Notes: generated by a model from the letters alone, not told the origin. A stretch of DNA of 64,000 nucleotides from Tragulus kanchil (GCA_022376925.1 JAIOJX010000027.1:19423471-19487470); one strand, 5' to 3'; counted from the first letter of the stretch, positions 1 through 12,214 are shown. Program-made: numbers and translations.

Positions 1-246
1 TGTTATTCTTGTCCACCTTCCAAGTGGTTCCTTGGAGACGTCGTCAACTTCCAGGCCCTCTCCCTTCAAAACGGAGGGGCAGCTCTTAAGGACTGAGAAA
101 GGAGAAGATTCGTTTGCAATGCAATCTAAGAGCTTCTCTGGCCAACCTCTTCCATGGTGTGAGTGGTCAGCATAAATTTGCAGCGCCAAACGAAGGGAGA
201 ATAAGAAACAAAAATGACCCTTGAATGAGAAATGCAGTATCATAAA

Positions 247-404
247 GGGCTTCCTTGGTCGCTCAGATGGTAAAACGTCTGCCTCCAATGCAGGAGACTT
301 CTATCCTGGGTCAGATCCCTAAAAAGAATCATGTCACCCACCCCAGTATTCTGGGCTGGAGAATCCGTGGACAGGCGAGCCTGGGCAGTCCACGGGAGGA
401 CCAT
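247..404 (+). mobile_element. Bov-tA-type SINE, decayed copy ending at a duplication junction
   Basis: It starts with the ruminant SINE head (gggcttccttggtcgctcag), followed by the tRNA-derived promoter region and the 'ccagtattctgggctggagaat' type body. It is the copy of the element at 1370-1545 but carries several single-base losses. It stops at about 404, where an unrelated SINE tail begins. Confidence 0.8.
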
Positions 405-480
405 GATAAAAGGCCAAAGAACAAAGACGGAAATGAAAGACCAATAAAAGTGCCCCCTCCAAAAAAAAAAAAAAATACAG
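405..480 (+). mobile_element. 3' tail of a CHR-type SINE fused to the preceding SINE
   Basis: The words 'ccaaagaacaaagacgg', then 'gaagaccaa'-like sequence, 'agtg' and an A-rich stretch match the tail of the complete CHR-type element at 35531-35832. No matching head is present here. The head-to-tail mismatch coincides with the inferred junction of duplication 1, so the fusion is probably not a real insertion. Confidence 0.6.
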
Positions 481-839
481 AAAAGAAAGCAAGGGAATCT
501 AAGTGACAATAAGAATTAACATGAGGAGACAGAAACAAAGAAATACTATGAAAGTCTCAGTAACAGAACTTGACGTGAAAAAAAAAAAAAAATCCCTGAA
601 ACTACCCAATTGGCTGAATGTAACTTTAAAGCATATTACTTTTCTTCTTTTAAAATTACACAAATCCTTAAAACATGGGATTGGTTTCAACCTGTTGCAG
701 TTAAGTCCTCTTGCAGGGACATTACTAGGGTGTAATTTTCCCTCCTCGATTGGTTTTTGGGGAAGAACAAAAGAGAAAGGGCGTCTGAGTCCTCCGTTCC
801 ATATTTGTGAAAGCTCTCTCCCCACAAAGCCCAACATCT

Positions 840-1060
840 GCTTCCCATCAGCCCCAGCAGAGGCAGGCCCTGCAGTCAGACCCAGAGATGAAACCCAGCA
901 CATGGAGTCCAGCATCTCATTCATCAGGAGCTTCCCATCAGCCCCAGCGGAGGCGGGCTCTGCACCAGGGCCCAGGGATGAACGGCAGCTCGGGCAGTTT
1001 AGCATCTCATTCATCAGGAGCTTCCAGACAGCCTCGCAGCCCTGGGCTGGGCCCTCCACC
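840..1060. repeat. 90-bp minisatellite, about 2.4 units
   Basis: Unit 1 is at 840-929, unit 2 at 930-1019, and a partial, more diverged third unit begins at 1020. Each starts with 'gcttcc' and, in the first two, continues 'catcagccccagc'. Both full units end with 'catctcattcatcagga'. The period is exactly 30 codons, so reading frames stay open across it on both strands. I do not take this as evidence of coding. Confidence 0.8.
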
Positions 1061-1369
1061 GACACCCCTGCGCCCCCGCCCCTCCGCGTGGGCCTGACAG
1101 GGACTGGGCTCTGAGACCTAGAGTGTTATTCTTGTCCACCTTCCAAGTGGTTCCTTGGAGACGTCGTCAACTTCCAGGCCCTCTCCCTTCAAAACGGAGG
1201 GGCAGCTCTTAAGGACTGAGAAAGGAGAAGATTCGTTTGCAATGCAATCTAAGAGCTTCTCTGGCCAACCTCTTCCATGGTGTGAGTGGTCAGCATAAAT
1301 TTGCAGCGCCAAACGAAGGGAGAATAAGAAACAAAAATGACCCTTGAATGAGAAATGCAGTATCATAAA

Positions 1370-1545
1370 GGGCTTCCTTGGTCGCTCAGATGGTAAAACG
1401 TCTGCCTCCAATGCAGGAGACTTCTATCCCTGGGTCAGATCCCCTAGAGAAGAGAATGCCATGTCACCCACCCCAGTATTCTGGGCTGGAGAATCCCGTG
1501 GACAGGCGAGCCTGGCGGGCTACAGTCCACGGAGGACCAAGAAGT
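1370..1545 (+). mobile_element. Bov-tA-type SINE
   Basis: A ruminant tRNA-Glu-derived SINE in sense orientation: head 'gggcttccttggtcgctcag', an A-box-like stretch, then the typical body with 'tattctgggctggagaatcc', 'gcgagcctggcgggctacag' and 'gtccacggagg'. This is the better-preserved copy of the element at 247-404. Confidence 0.88.
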
Positions 1546-2074
1546 GAATTGTATCCATTGTCTCAGCACAGAGTTGAAAGATCACTTAATCCCTGTCATT
1601 CTCAAAGAATTTCAAATTCAAGGGTAGCACTGACCCACTGACACGGAACCACTGGAGAGAGACAGCTGCTTCTGTCCACCACAGACCTAAAGGGTCATGC
1701 CCAGACTCTGCTGCCCGTTCAACAGCGAATCTGGAAGAAAAGGACTTTTCCCTGAAAGCTCTTGTCTGAGTAAGTGATTACTTAATCAATGAAGTCTGCA
1801 AATATTTACCGAGGACCTGCTATGAACTATTCTACTTAGTAAGGACTCATATCTTCACAGCTGGAGGTACTGAGCGCTCTGAGGACCCCAGACCCAGAGG
1901 CCGGTCGTCTCCCAGTGCCAAACTGGCCTTTACCAAAAGAGGTACTTTTATGAAAGGAATTCTCAGGAAGAGCAATTCATCTCTGGCCAGCCACTTACAG
2001 TGTGTGCAAGTGGATTACAGATCCCAAATGAATAGAAAACATAAAGGTATATGTATTTACTTTGCATGTCTTTT

Positions 2075-2400
2075 TTTAAACTTTGTATTTTATGTTGGAG
2101 GATAGTTGATTAACAATGTTGTGTTAGTTTCAGGTATACAGCAGAGTGACTCAGATACATACACACACACACACACACGTATCTATTCTTTTTCAAATTC
2201 TTTTCCCGTTTAGATTATCATAGCGTATTGAGCAGAGTTCCCTGAGCTGACCAGCAGGTCCTTGTTGGCCATCTATTTTAAACAGAGCAGCAGAGTCTGC
2301 CTATTCCTCCCAAACTCCCCCTCTATCCTTCCCTAAACTGTTCCCCCTTCTGCTGGCCAGTAACCATGATCGCACTCAAATTTGGAGATCATTTTCCTTA
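2075..2400 (-). mobile_element. Artiodactyl L1 3' UTR, antisense, truncated
   Basis: The sequence follows the familiar cetartiodactyl L1 3' end read in antisense: 'gatagttgattaacaatgtt', 'gtgttagtttcaggtatac', an (AC)n tract, 'tctttttcaaattcttttcc', 'ttgagcagagttccctg', 'caggtccttgttggccatct', then 'ctggccagtaaccatgatcg'. There is no coding portion, so this is a 5'-truncated remnant. Confidence 0.8.
2159..2178. repeat. (AC)n microsatellite inside the L1 end
   Basis: A short uninterrupted AC dinucleotide tract at the usual variable position of the L1 3' UTR. Confidence 0.9.
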
Positions 2401-3125
2401 TTGAATTATCAGTATCATTGCTTTGGCACATTATTAGCATGGCCAATAGCCTCTTCTACCTGTTGAAAAAGTTATGCCCCTAAACGATACAGAGAAAAGG
2501 AATAATGGTGATTGATGACTATCAGTGAGTGAGTCACAGTTTCTGTCTGTGGAGCTCTGGGGGGGTCAGGTGCCTTTGGTAAGAGTCACCACCCCTTGAA
2601 CCTCAAGTCCCTCTCACCACCGAGACGACCACCTTTCCCACGGAGACTTTCACGGTAGCTAAGGCACAACTCGATCACTGCCTTTTGAGCAGAGCTTGAC
2701 GGACTCTAACAGAGAAATCCACTGCTCACCACGAGAGCTAAAGGGTCATGCCCAGACTCTGCTGCCCGTTCAACAGCGAATCTGGAAGAAAGGACTTTTC
2801 CTGAAAGCTCTTGCCTGATAAGTGATTACTTAATCAATGAAGTCTGCAAATATTTACCGAGGACCTGCTATGAACTATTCTACTTAGTAAGGACTCATAT
2901 CTTCACAGCTGGAGGTACTGAGCGCTCTGAGGACCCCAGACCCAGAGGCCGGTCGTCTCCCAGTGCCAAACTGGCCTTTACCAAAAGAGGTACTTTTATG
3001 AAAGGAATTCTCAGGAAGAGCAATTCATCTCTGGCCAGCCACTTACAGTGTGTGCAAGTGGATTACAGATCCCAAATGAATAGAAAACATAAAGGTATAT
3101 GTATTTACTTTGCATGTCTTTTTTT

Positions 3126-3450
3126 AAACTTTGTATTTTATGTTGGAGGATAGTTGATTAACAATGTTGTGTTAGTTTCAGGTATACAGCAGAGTGACTC
3201 AGATACATACACACACACACACACACGTATCTATTCTTTTTCAAATTCTTTTCCCGTTTAGATTATCATAGCGTATTGAGCAGAGTTCCCTGAGCTGACC
3301 AGCAGGTCCTTGTTGGCCATCTATTTTAAACAGAGCAGCAGAGTCTGCCTATTCCTCCCAAACTCCCCCTCTATCCTTCCCTAAACTGTTCCCCCTTCTG
3401 CTGGCCAGTAACCATGATCGCACTCAAATTTGGAGATCATTTTCCTTATT
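3126..3450 (-). mobile_element. Second copy of the antisense L1 3' UTR
   Basis: Duplicate of 2075-2400, including the (AC)n tract at about 3209-3226. It is present only because of duplication 2. Confidence 0.8.
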
Positions 3451-3756
3451 GAATTATCAGTATCATTGCTTTGGCACATTATTAGCATGGCCAATAGCCT
3501 CTTCTACCTGTTGAAAAAGTTATGCCCCTAAACGATACAGAGAAAAGGAATAATGGTGATTGATGACTATCAGTGAGTGAGTCACAGTTTCTGTCTGTGG
3601 AGCTCTGGGGGGGTCAGGTGCCTTTGGTAAGAGTCACCACCCCTTGAACCTCAAGTCCCTCTCACCACCGAGACGACCACCTTTCCCACGGAGACTTTCA
3701 CGGTAGCTAAGGCACAACTCGATCACTGCCTTTTGAGCAGAGCTACGGCAAAAACC

Positions 3757-5899
3757 AGTGGAGTCTGTGACCTCTAACAGAGAAATAACTTCACAACACA
3801 TATGCTTCCAAATGTCTTTTGCCTTTCACTGCTGCCAGACCTCCCAGGTAAACTGTACGGGTGTGAACACATTTCAAGAGCAGAGAAGAAGTCATGAAAG
3901 TCAGTCCAGGTTGATTTTAGGTCTCCCTTTTAGGTCTCTCTGTGAAAGACTACAACCATGCTGAGTTTTCAGCATCACTGAGTGATGGAGTAGCAACCTT
4001 TCTTTTTCTTCTACAAATGACCTGGGGTCTGAGAAGGACTCTTAAGAGTGGATCTGTTAACCCCGTAGGCTGACATCTCACCGTTGCTATGGGCGCATAT
4101 TGTGGACATCTACTGGGATCTCTGTGAGTCACACTAGGGAATTCAAAGTGATGCTGTATTAGAGATTCATTCACATGGTATGAAGTCTTAAGGAACTAGA
4201 TGATTACTCTGCAAAAATCCCAAGAAGAATGAAATGCACAGATCCCGAGGAGGACCGCAGCTAAACATGGTCCTACTTTTTAATATGCACCATGCGAATG
4301 GAAGTGTCTGATGTAGCCTGAGCATACTCAGACAACAGCGGAAAGGCAGCTTTCTGTTTGTGGAAGACGAAAGAAGAGCTGCTCGTCTTTCTAGTCTTGT
4401 GCCTTGTTTCCTCTTGGTTTAAAATCCCAGTTATATTCTAAAGAACTTCATTATTTTCCTTAATCTGTTTGGTACCAGCAATACAAACTATTTGGGGAGA
4501 AGGTGTTGTAATCATTACAAAGGTCTTTATACTATTCAATTTCTGGATGACCTACTTTTATGAACTACATGACCACAAGATTCTTCATCGTCTATGAAAC
4601 ATACACATATACATAGCTTAATGTATAAGTTTCATCCTTCCAATCACTTAGAATATTTTCCATTTCCATAGAATGAAACTCTAAACTTAAGCGCCCCCAC
4701 CCCCGCCACAAACGCTTCCTTATTTTGTACATCAAGAAGTTCTCAGCAGGGGCCGATCCTGGCTGGCCAATTAAGGACACCAAAGACACTTTCTGAGACC
4801 TGTCTTGCTGCGCTCACAGAGAAATGAAGTTAAGCCCAAAAAGTGGAGTCTGTGACCTCTAACAGAGAAATAACTTCACAACACATATGCTTCCAAATGT
4901 CTTTTGCCTTTCACTGCTGCCAGACCTCCCAGGTAAACTGTACGGGTGTGAACACATTTCAAGAGCAGAGAAGAAGTCATGAAAGTCAGTCCAGGTTGAT
5001 TTTAGGTCTCCCTTTTAGGTCTCTCTGTGAAAGACTACAACCATGCTGAGTTTTCAGCATCACTGAGTGATGGAGTAGCAACCTTTCTTTTTCTTCTACA
5101 AATGACCTGGGGTCTGAGAAGGACTCTTAAGAGTGGATCTGTTAACCCCGTAGGCTGACATCTCACCGTTGCTATGGGCGCATATTGTGGACATCTACTG
5201 GGATCTCTGTGAGTCACACTAGGGAATTCAAAGTGATGCTGTATTAGAGATTCATTCACATGGTATGAAGTCTTAAGGAACTAGATGATTACTCTGCAAA
5301 AATCCCAAGAAGAATGAAATGCACAGATCCCGAGGAGGACCGCAGCTAAACATGGTCCTACTTTTTAATATGCACCATGCGAATGGAAGTGTCTGATGTA
5401 GCCTGAGCATACTCAGACAACAGCGGAAAGGCAGCTTTCTGTTTGTGGAAAACGAAAGAAGAGCTGCTCGTCTTTCTAGTCTTGTGCCTTGTTTCCTCTT
5501 GGTTTAAAATCCCAGTTATATTCTAAAGAACTTCATTATTTTCCTTAATCTGTTTGGTACCAGCAATACAAACTATTTGGGGAGAAGGTGTTGTAATCAT
5601 TACAAAGGTCTTTATACTATTCAATTTCTGGATGACCTACTTTTATGAACTACATGACCACAAGATTCTTCATCGTCTATGAAACATACACATATACATA
5701 GCTTAATGTATAAGTTTCATCCTTCCAATCACTTAGAATATTTTCCATTTCCATAGAATGAAACTCTAAACTTAAGCGCCCCCACCCCCGCCACAAACGC
5801 TTCCTTATTTTGTACATCAAGAAGTTCTCAGCAGGGGCCGATCCTGGCTGGCCAATTAAGGACACCAAAGACACTTTCTGAGACCTGTCTTGCTGCGCT
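3757..5899. repeat. Tandem direct duplication 3: 3757-4814 and 4842-5899
   Basis: The offset is a constant 1085 bp across 1058 bp, with a 27-bp filler at 4815-4841. I see one clear substitution inside the unit (gaagacgaaag near 4370 against gaaaacgaaag near 5455). The unit itself contains no repeat family I recognise. Small open frames inside it appear twice for this reason. Confidence 0.95.
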
Positions 5900-6970
5900 A
5901 CCGTCCTTCCCAAGTTGGTTCTGTTCTCAGCTTCTGCCCCGGAGCGTTACAACCTGGCTCTGCATCCCCGCCAACAAAAGCAGACGCAGCAGTGACCAAC
6001 AGGGGACCGCGGGGCTTCTTCTCTTAATTTCGCCACTACAAGCTTCTTCCTACAAGCTCCCCAGGCAGACTCTTCTCCTACTGGCCACAGAGTACCACGT
6101 GCCCTTTCTTCAACAGTCCACGCAAGACAAGAATGCAATTTTGCTTGTAAGCAGTGGGGAAGAGGTGGAGATCGTTGTTTTGGTTAACTGACCGTATCTG
6201 CTACATTCTCTAAGCGTCTCGCTTAGCTGGTATATTGTTTCTGTTAATCACCATGAAAGGGCTAATAAGGGGGGGAAATTAGAGTAAGACTTAGGGCTGG
6301 AACTTAAAACATCACTGGTGATGCAGGACAGAGAGGGAAAATAGCTCCCAATCTCAATATCAGGTGGGCCTAATTCCACTTTCTGAAATCGTAAGAAACA
6401 GGTCTGTGCCCTTCCCTCTGCGTCCCTCTTCCCCAGGCTCTTCTATCTGGGGCTCTGGTTCCAAGGACACGAAGCCAGAGTGGGTGGGGAGCGTACAGGG
6501 CACGGGTCGGCTTATTCACGGCTTCCCACAGAACACGTCCAGAGTTAAAGCACCGTAGGCACTGACGGAAAAGGTGCCTGTTTCAAACACATGACCTTTC
6601 TGCGTCCTCAGGAAGAAACCTTTACCTTGGCACAGCAGAGCTGCTGGATGAACGCTCCCTTGGGGCAGAGCCCCGGGCTGCAAGTCCTCTCTTCAGTATC
6701 AGCGAGGCAAGAGCCTGGTGCACACCTTGAGTATTTACAAACACTAAACAAGAACAGGTTCTCTTCAGTTAAGGATGGGAAAGAAGAAAAAGGAAAACAA
6801 CTAAATGGACCTAGGGGCACGGGAACCTTAGAGTAAGACAAAAGAAAACCTCGTGAAAACTCGGAAGGTGTACTTCTGGAAAAGATATGGTCCAGAAACC
6901 AGAAGATACTGCTCAATATATAAAAGAACAGCCTACGACACACCAGAGATTAAACCCCACTAAGCAGCAG
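5900..6970. other. Single-copy stretch, nothing recognised
   Basis: This is unique DNA of mixed composition. No repeat family, splice-bounded exon with recognisable protein similarity, or RNA gene is evident. Open frames are at most about 110 codons and look random. Confidence 0.6.
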
Positions 6971-7172
6971 GGGCTTCCCTGGTGGTCCAGTGGCTCAGAT
7001 TCTGCACCCCCAACGCAGGGGGCCTGGGCTCCAGCCCTGGTCAGGATTCACATGCCCCAGCTAAGAGTTCCCATACCACGAGCAGGGAGCCTGAATGCAA
7101 CAAAGGTCAAAATTCCCCCAATCTACAGCTAAGACCTGGTGCGGCCAAGTAAGAAATACATAAATAATAAAT
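6971..7172 (+). mobile_element. CHR-type SINE, short form
   Basis: The head 'gggcttccctggtggtccag' is typical of cetartiodactyl tRNA-Glu-derived CHR SINEs. The body is diverged, with 'ggtgcggccaagtaag' and an 'aaataataaat' tail. Confidence 0.8.
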
Positions 7173-7335
7173 ATTTATTTTGTATAACACGTTACGTTAA
7201 CACATATTATAAAAATAAATATTAGATACATAAATAATACATATAAATAAAAAGAAACGTTTAATGTTTAATTTATGTATTTTTGCAGCCAGGTAAGAAA
7301 TAAATAAATTAGTATAAAAAAACCATAAGAAGCAA
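7173..7335. repeat. AT-rich low-complexity tract
   Basis: An A/T-rich stretch with repeated 'ataaat' words. A second 'gcagccaggtaagaaataa' at about 7286-7304 echoes the SINE tail at 7141-7157, which suggests local duplication of the tail or a second SINE stump. Confidence 0.6.
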
Positions 7336-9333
7336 ACCATAAACATAATAATACCAAAGGATGAGATGAATCAGAAAGACCAAAAAGTTACCTATAAAGG
7401 TAACAAACTGAAACAAAATTTAAAACACGCACACACACACACACACATGCACAAACCAACATGAGACACACAGGACTGCAGAGCAGCTAACCTAAAATGG
7501 CAAAATTAAAGCCTTCACGATAGGATCTTAAAAGCAAAGATTTTCAGTCAGTTATTTCCAAACAACCCTGGCAACCTCTTCCACAATAAAGAGGTGAAAA
7601 CACAAAGGACCAAATCTGCTGAAAAGACAGATGATAAATACAGAAGCAAAGAATGACAGCTATGTCCAGGGATAGAAAACAAACGCACCATTTTGACACT
7701 AACAGGATAAACAATAACCAAGTCCTTAATTACGAAAAACTTCCTGGAATACACAGCTAAACACTCTGGAGATTAAAGAGAGTCAACTTGTTGGTCCAGG
7801 GCTGTTCATGGGAATAACCTTGCAGATGGGTAAATTCAGACAAAACTTTGAACGCTGAAGAAAAAGAAAATTTCACAAAAGAGTCTCAGATATAAGGGAA
7901 CTGGAAAGAAATGAAAATCTCAAGAAGACATATATTGCCAAGCCATTCTGATTAGGAGCTCTCAAGCGTCACCCAGGACCAACGCTTCCATGTGCGCTTC
8001 TTGGATGAATGCAGATTAGTTACCGCTTTGAGCCCAGCAGTCAACTCTATTTCCTTCCAGCCCTACAGACCCGATGCGGGCTCCATGACTAATCTCTCCC
8101 CAGCAACTCTGAGCTGATACACAGACGAGCTGGCGGCTGACCTCCAGATAATAGTTCTTCACTTCAGTTTTATTTTATTTGAGTTTGGTTTTCATACATC
8201 AAAACATCGTGAATCCAGAGTTTCCCTTTTGGGTCACAGGTCACAAGATCCAGGATGCAATGCTGGGATTTTCCTCAGACTGTTACGAATTAGCTGGAGA
8301 CCACATATTTCAGGGAAATAAAAACCAGAAAGGACAGGAATTTCTCCCCAGCTTCAGGCAGTGAAGTCTGGGCACTTCACGGAGTCCTCTGTGAGGCTGC
8401 CTCCAGACGGCCCAGCACGAACAGTCACTCCGTAAAGTTTCACTCGATTGGAGACAGAGTTTAGCGTCACCAGCCTTATTTTAGTAGCAGAAGGTGGGAA
8501 GCCAACGGATCATCCAAATAATCCATAAAATGAACTCATCACGGAAGCACAAGGGGAGGTACATACAAAAGCTAGGGAAAGAGGGAATTCTAGAATAACC
8601 AACAACTGAACAACAAAAGCAAATCATAGTGTACGTGATGAATAATATATCACATGCTAAACTGACCAGAAAATACAAGGAAATTAGTCAAAGGTCACCT
8701 TCAGCACATTCTCTGAGAAACTAGGTCACAAAGATGTCCAGAGGAGACCCTCAAGCGTTCACTCTCTCCCGGTCCCCTCGGAGAAGGGCATTTACTCCGC
8801 CTTAGACTCCATGGGAAACGCCTCTAGCAGTCCACTCAGTACACAAGCCAACGCACTGCTGAGGGCCCTCCTCTTCCTGCTGCACTGATGGTGCTGCCGT
8901 GCGGCCTGCACCTCTTACCTGGCTACTGGAGACTGGCCCACCCAGTCTCCATGCCTGCTTCCGCCCCATCATGTAATCTGCCACGAACAGATTCGAGTCT
9001 GACCTTAAAAAGACAGAAACTATCCCCTAGATCACCTTCTATACCCCAGTTGAGAAGCCAACAATGCGAGCTGGGCCAACAATCAAGCAATGCTTGTTAC
9101 CAGATTCCTGTTACCAGTGTGCTTCATGGGCGTGCGTGTATCAGTGCACGGTGAACGGCGGGCACAGTGTAGGGTGGATTCTGGTGCACCTAGGACCCTT
9201 GCCAAATGCTGTGCCAATACCACTGTAAGACCCAAAGCGTTCGTGTAACCCTGAACCCATGGCAAGCGTGAGTGAGCACCTAAAGGAGAACAGGTTGCGA
9301 TGATAACATACTTATTCCAAAAAGATGTCACTT
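7336..9333. other. Single-copy stretch with one short (AC)n tract
   Basis: The only clear element is an (AC)n microsatellite at about 7428-7448. The rest is A-rich to balanced unique DNA without a convincing exon, RNA gene or repeat family. Confidence 0.55.
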
Positions 9334-9639
9334 AAAACTATCATCTGTTGGGCTTCCCTGGTGGTCCAGTGGGTAGAGAGTCTGCCTTGCAGTGCAAGGG
9401 GCACTGGTTCGATCCCTGGTATGGGAGGATCCTACGTGCCATGGAGAGGCTGGACCTGTGTGTCCAATTGCAAGCCGGCGCTCTGGAGCGCGTGCGTCCA
9501 GAGTTTGTGCTCTGCAACGAGAGAGGCGACTGCAATGCGATGCCCACACGGGCCAAGGAATTAAGATGGATGAAAATAAATAAATGAAGAACCAATGAAG
9601 GAGGCCAACATTAAGGAAAAAAAAAACTATCATCTGTTG
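9334..9639 (+). mobile_element. Full-length CHR-type SINE with perfect target-site duplication
   Basis: The element runs from 9351 (ggcttccctggtggtccagt) through the tRNA-like promoter, with 'ggttcgatccctgg' as the B box, the central 'ctctggagcgcgtgcg' block, and a tail ending 'gatgaaaataaataaatg' near 9586. It is bracketed by the 17-bp direct repeat aaaactatcatctgttg at 9334-9350 and 9623-9639. The intact flanks and A-rich end show retroposition and a fairly young insertion. Confidence 0.93.
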
Positions 9640-11255
9640 ATCATGGCGATGTGTAGGTAAACCTTGAAGACAGTATTTCAATGAAATGCTCATACAATCA
9701 ATTACACTGGAAGGACAAGGCCAACAGGTTCAACCGGGCATCATATCGGACATCCATCCCCCTTTGAGCGATGACGCTGGAGCCAGAGTTGTTGACCTGG
9801 ATGCGATGAGGCAGATAAAGCAAGCTGGAGCTGAATCTGTACTGGCAGGTGGCCTTTTTCAATGATAGCCTAGGTCAAGATGGGAGCAGGCACCTCTGCA
9901 GGGACCCGGCCAGGACCCCCACTGCCATGACTCCAGCCCGGGGGGAACGAGGACGCCGCAGCCGGCCTGCCCTTAGCCGAGAGCCAGAGGCGACGGCGAG
10001 CTGGGTCCTCTCCCTCCTCACGCCACTCTCCGGTTGCCTCCGCGTCCTTTCCCTGGAGACTGAGGTCACTGAGGTCCCAGTCTACCACACCCTCCTTCTC
10101 AGCTTCAGTCTCTCAGTTCCTTTCTGCATAAAGGCTCTCCCCACAGACACCGCCCCGGCCCAGAGGGAAGCTCCGAAGATGCACAAATGTGAAACCCTGG
10201 AGAACTAATTCAGCTGAAGCTTGCCGTCCTCTCTTTGCCGGCCATCAGAGGTGGTTCCTATTAGTTTACCGCATTTCTGTTACTCAGTCTATCGCTATCA
10301 GTTTCAGGGCTTGACTTTCGTTTTGCTTCTTCCTTTTGCTCTTTTTTTAGCCAGCCTGGTGGGGAAAATGCAACTCTGACAGACAGTCCAATGTTCAACA
10401 ATTAAAACAACAGAATTCCCTTCCAGAAGTCCCTTCATGTTTCCTTCTTGCACCAACAAATTACAGGGAATGCAATGCTTTAATTACATACGCTGGCATT
10501 TTTTAAAAAAACCTCTTATTAAATGAAATATGTGAATAGTGATATATTTCTCCAGGGTGTAGAAATCCAAGCTTACCTAGAAGGTGTATTTGTGCTACTT
10601 AACTCTGGGGAATTTTAAAATTGGGATTCTCTCCAAATCCATGGTTCAGGTTCTCAGAACAGAACCAAAAAGAATGTGAAAAGTGAAGCCAACTGGATGC
10701 CTGAGGCTGGAAGTGTGCAAACTTGACTCTTGGGTCGTCTTTCTTCCACGCAAGAGCCATGGTCTGCCCCCACTAATGTCTGCAACATCCCCCAATCTCA
10801 GTCAAGTCAAACGCAAGCCAACATCATGTTCAGGAGGGGAGGGAGGGAGACACAAAAGCAAAAAAAGTACAGTATGTTTAATCACCTAGGCTTTTCCTAA
10901 CTCCTGGAGATAAAGCATTTTTTCTGGAAAGACTCTGGATCAGTAACTCATGTCACCATCAACAGAAAAATCTTTCTTTAGGAAAGACGATTCTGTAAGG
11001 AAGAAAAATACTGTGGTCCAGCAGCTGACGTACAGATAGATCCACAGGGTAATTACAGCACCTGGGGCTTACGGCTAATCACATGGCAAAGGGACGCTTT
11101 CTGATTTCTTCAGAATGCAACATAGCTTTGTGGGTTATACTTTCCTCCCCTTGTATAGTTTTTCTTTTTCTGGAACTTTCCTGTGGACTTGGCCCAGACT
11201 TCAGAAGACAGAGAAGACAACTACTACAAATAGATTAAAGCTATTGGAGCAGAAC
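9640..11255. other. Single-copy stretch, nothing recognised
   Basis: Unique DNA with a GC-rich portion around 9890-10060 that opens short frames on both strands. I see no recognisable protein, RNA or repeat family. Confidence 0.55.
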
Positions 11256-12214
11256 AACAGGTTAAGGGTTAACACCTACCATCCCTTTAAAGTGCAAGGA
11301 AAGGATTGGAGACCTGTGGATCAGAAGCAGTACACCAGTGGTTCTTCTGTAGAGAGAGAACTACAGAGTAGACATTTTTTTTTTTTTTTTTACATGTTTA
11401 AGAACTGAGTCTCCTTTTAACGTGTTGGATCTAGGTCTCTAGGGTTGACGCATGCACTCTCTCCACACCGTTCACACACTTGGCACCTGAAGTATCAGTG
11501 TCGTGAGGCACATGTGCGCACAAAGCAGCCAAGACTCTGGACCTCACATGGGAGACAGGACCTGAAATGACACCGGAACCCACGCTGCTGTGTTAAAAGA
11601 GACACGGCCCCAAGGGACGGCTGCCAGCCTCCAGGAGGGAGCAAGGCAAATGGAAGACGGTTGTAGGTTGAGTTTCCCAGTGTCCCTGCTGGGTTTATTA
11701 AAGGAGACATGGCCCTGAGGGATGGCCGTCGGCCTCTAGGAGGGAGCAAGGCTGAGTGGAAGGTGGTGGATTTGTTTCCCTGTGTCTTACTTTATCGTTA
11801 CAGTTCCTGTGTGACAACATGTCACTAAGAGCAGACGCCACTGATGTACCTGAAGAATACCATAAGGGAAGACGGAATGGAGGGAGTCAGGCTGCAAGTG
11901 CTCGTGATGCTGGCCCCGCAAAACAGCAGCACTCCAACGCGCTGCGTCTGCCATTACTTTTTTTCCCCTAACAAATATCGTTACAACTGAAGAGACGCAT
12001 CACCCCACCAGGTAACGACACTCATCTTGGGATTTCTTGTCTTAAAATCACATCAGGCGCCTCCGTGCACCTTAAGAACCCTGACCTGCAGGAAGGGTCA
12101 ACAGTGACCACGTGGTACAGTCTCCCCGCTCCAGGCCAGGCTGCTTGCTCACACATCACATAGGTCCCTAAGGCCCCCAAACACTGTCTGGCGGACACTC
12201 TATTTTCTGAAGAC

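Larger units (their letters stand above)
1..1539. repeat. Tandem direct duplication 1, period 1123 bp, junction near 405
   Basis: Bases 1-404 recur at 1124-1539. With a period of 1123, copy 1 must extend about 720 bp left of the window and copy 2 begins near 405. Agreement is near perfect from 1 to about 290, then copy 1 loses single bases repeatedly up to 404. For example, the run after 'cttctat' and the block around 325-335 are shortened compared with 1428-1462. This decay towards the junction suggests a low-quality contig end. Confidence 0.85.
1687..3744. repeat. Tandem direct duplication 2: 1687-2694 and 2738-3744
   Basis: The period is about 1050 bp. The copies differ by small indels near the start of copy 2 (for example in the A run after 'ctggaag' and in the 'cttgtctgag'/'cttgcctgat' pair). 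They are otherwise essentially identical, including the (AC)n tract and the antisense L1 piece. The 43-bp filler at 2695-2737 contains 'ctctaacagagaaat', which belongs downstream at 3772-3786. That is an echo of the true continuation. Confidence 0.93.

Noticed and set aside
503..1114. 203-codon plus-strand and 188-codon minus-strand open frames
   Set aside because: Both run through the 90-bp minisatellite, whose period is a multiple of three, and through homopolymer A tracts.
1795..1860. Possible antisense L2 fragment (caaatatttaccgaggacctgc)
   Set aside because: A short resemblance to the L2 end with no extension on either side.
9351..9440. tRNA gene
   Set aside because: The A/B-box-like sequence belongs to a tRNA-derived SINE with an A-rich tail and target-site duplication; there is no complete cloverleaf gene.
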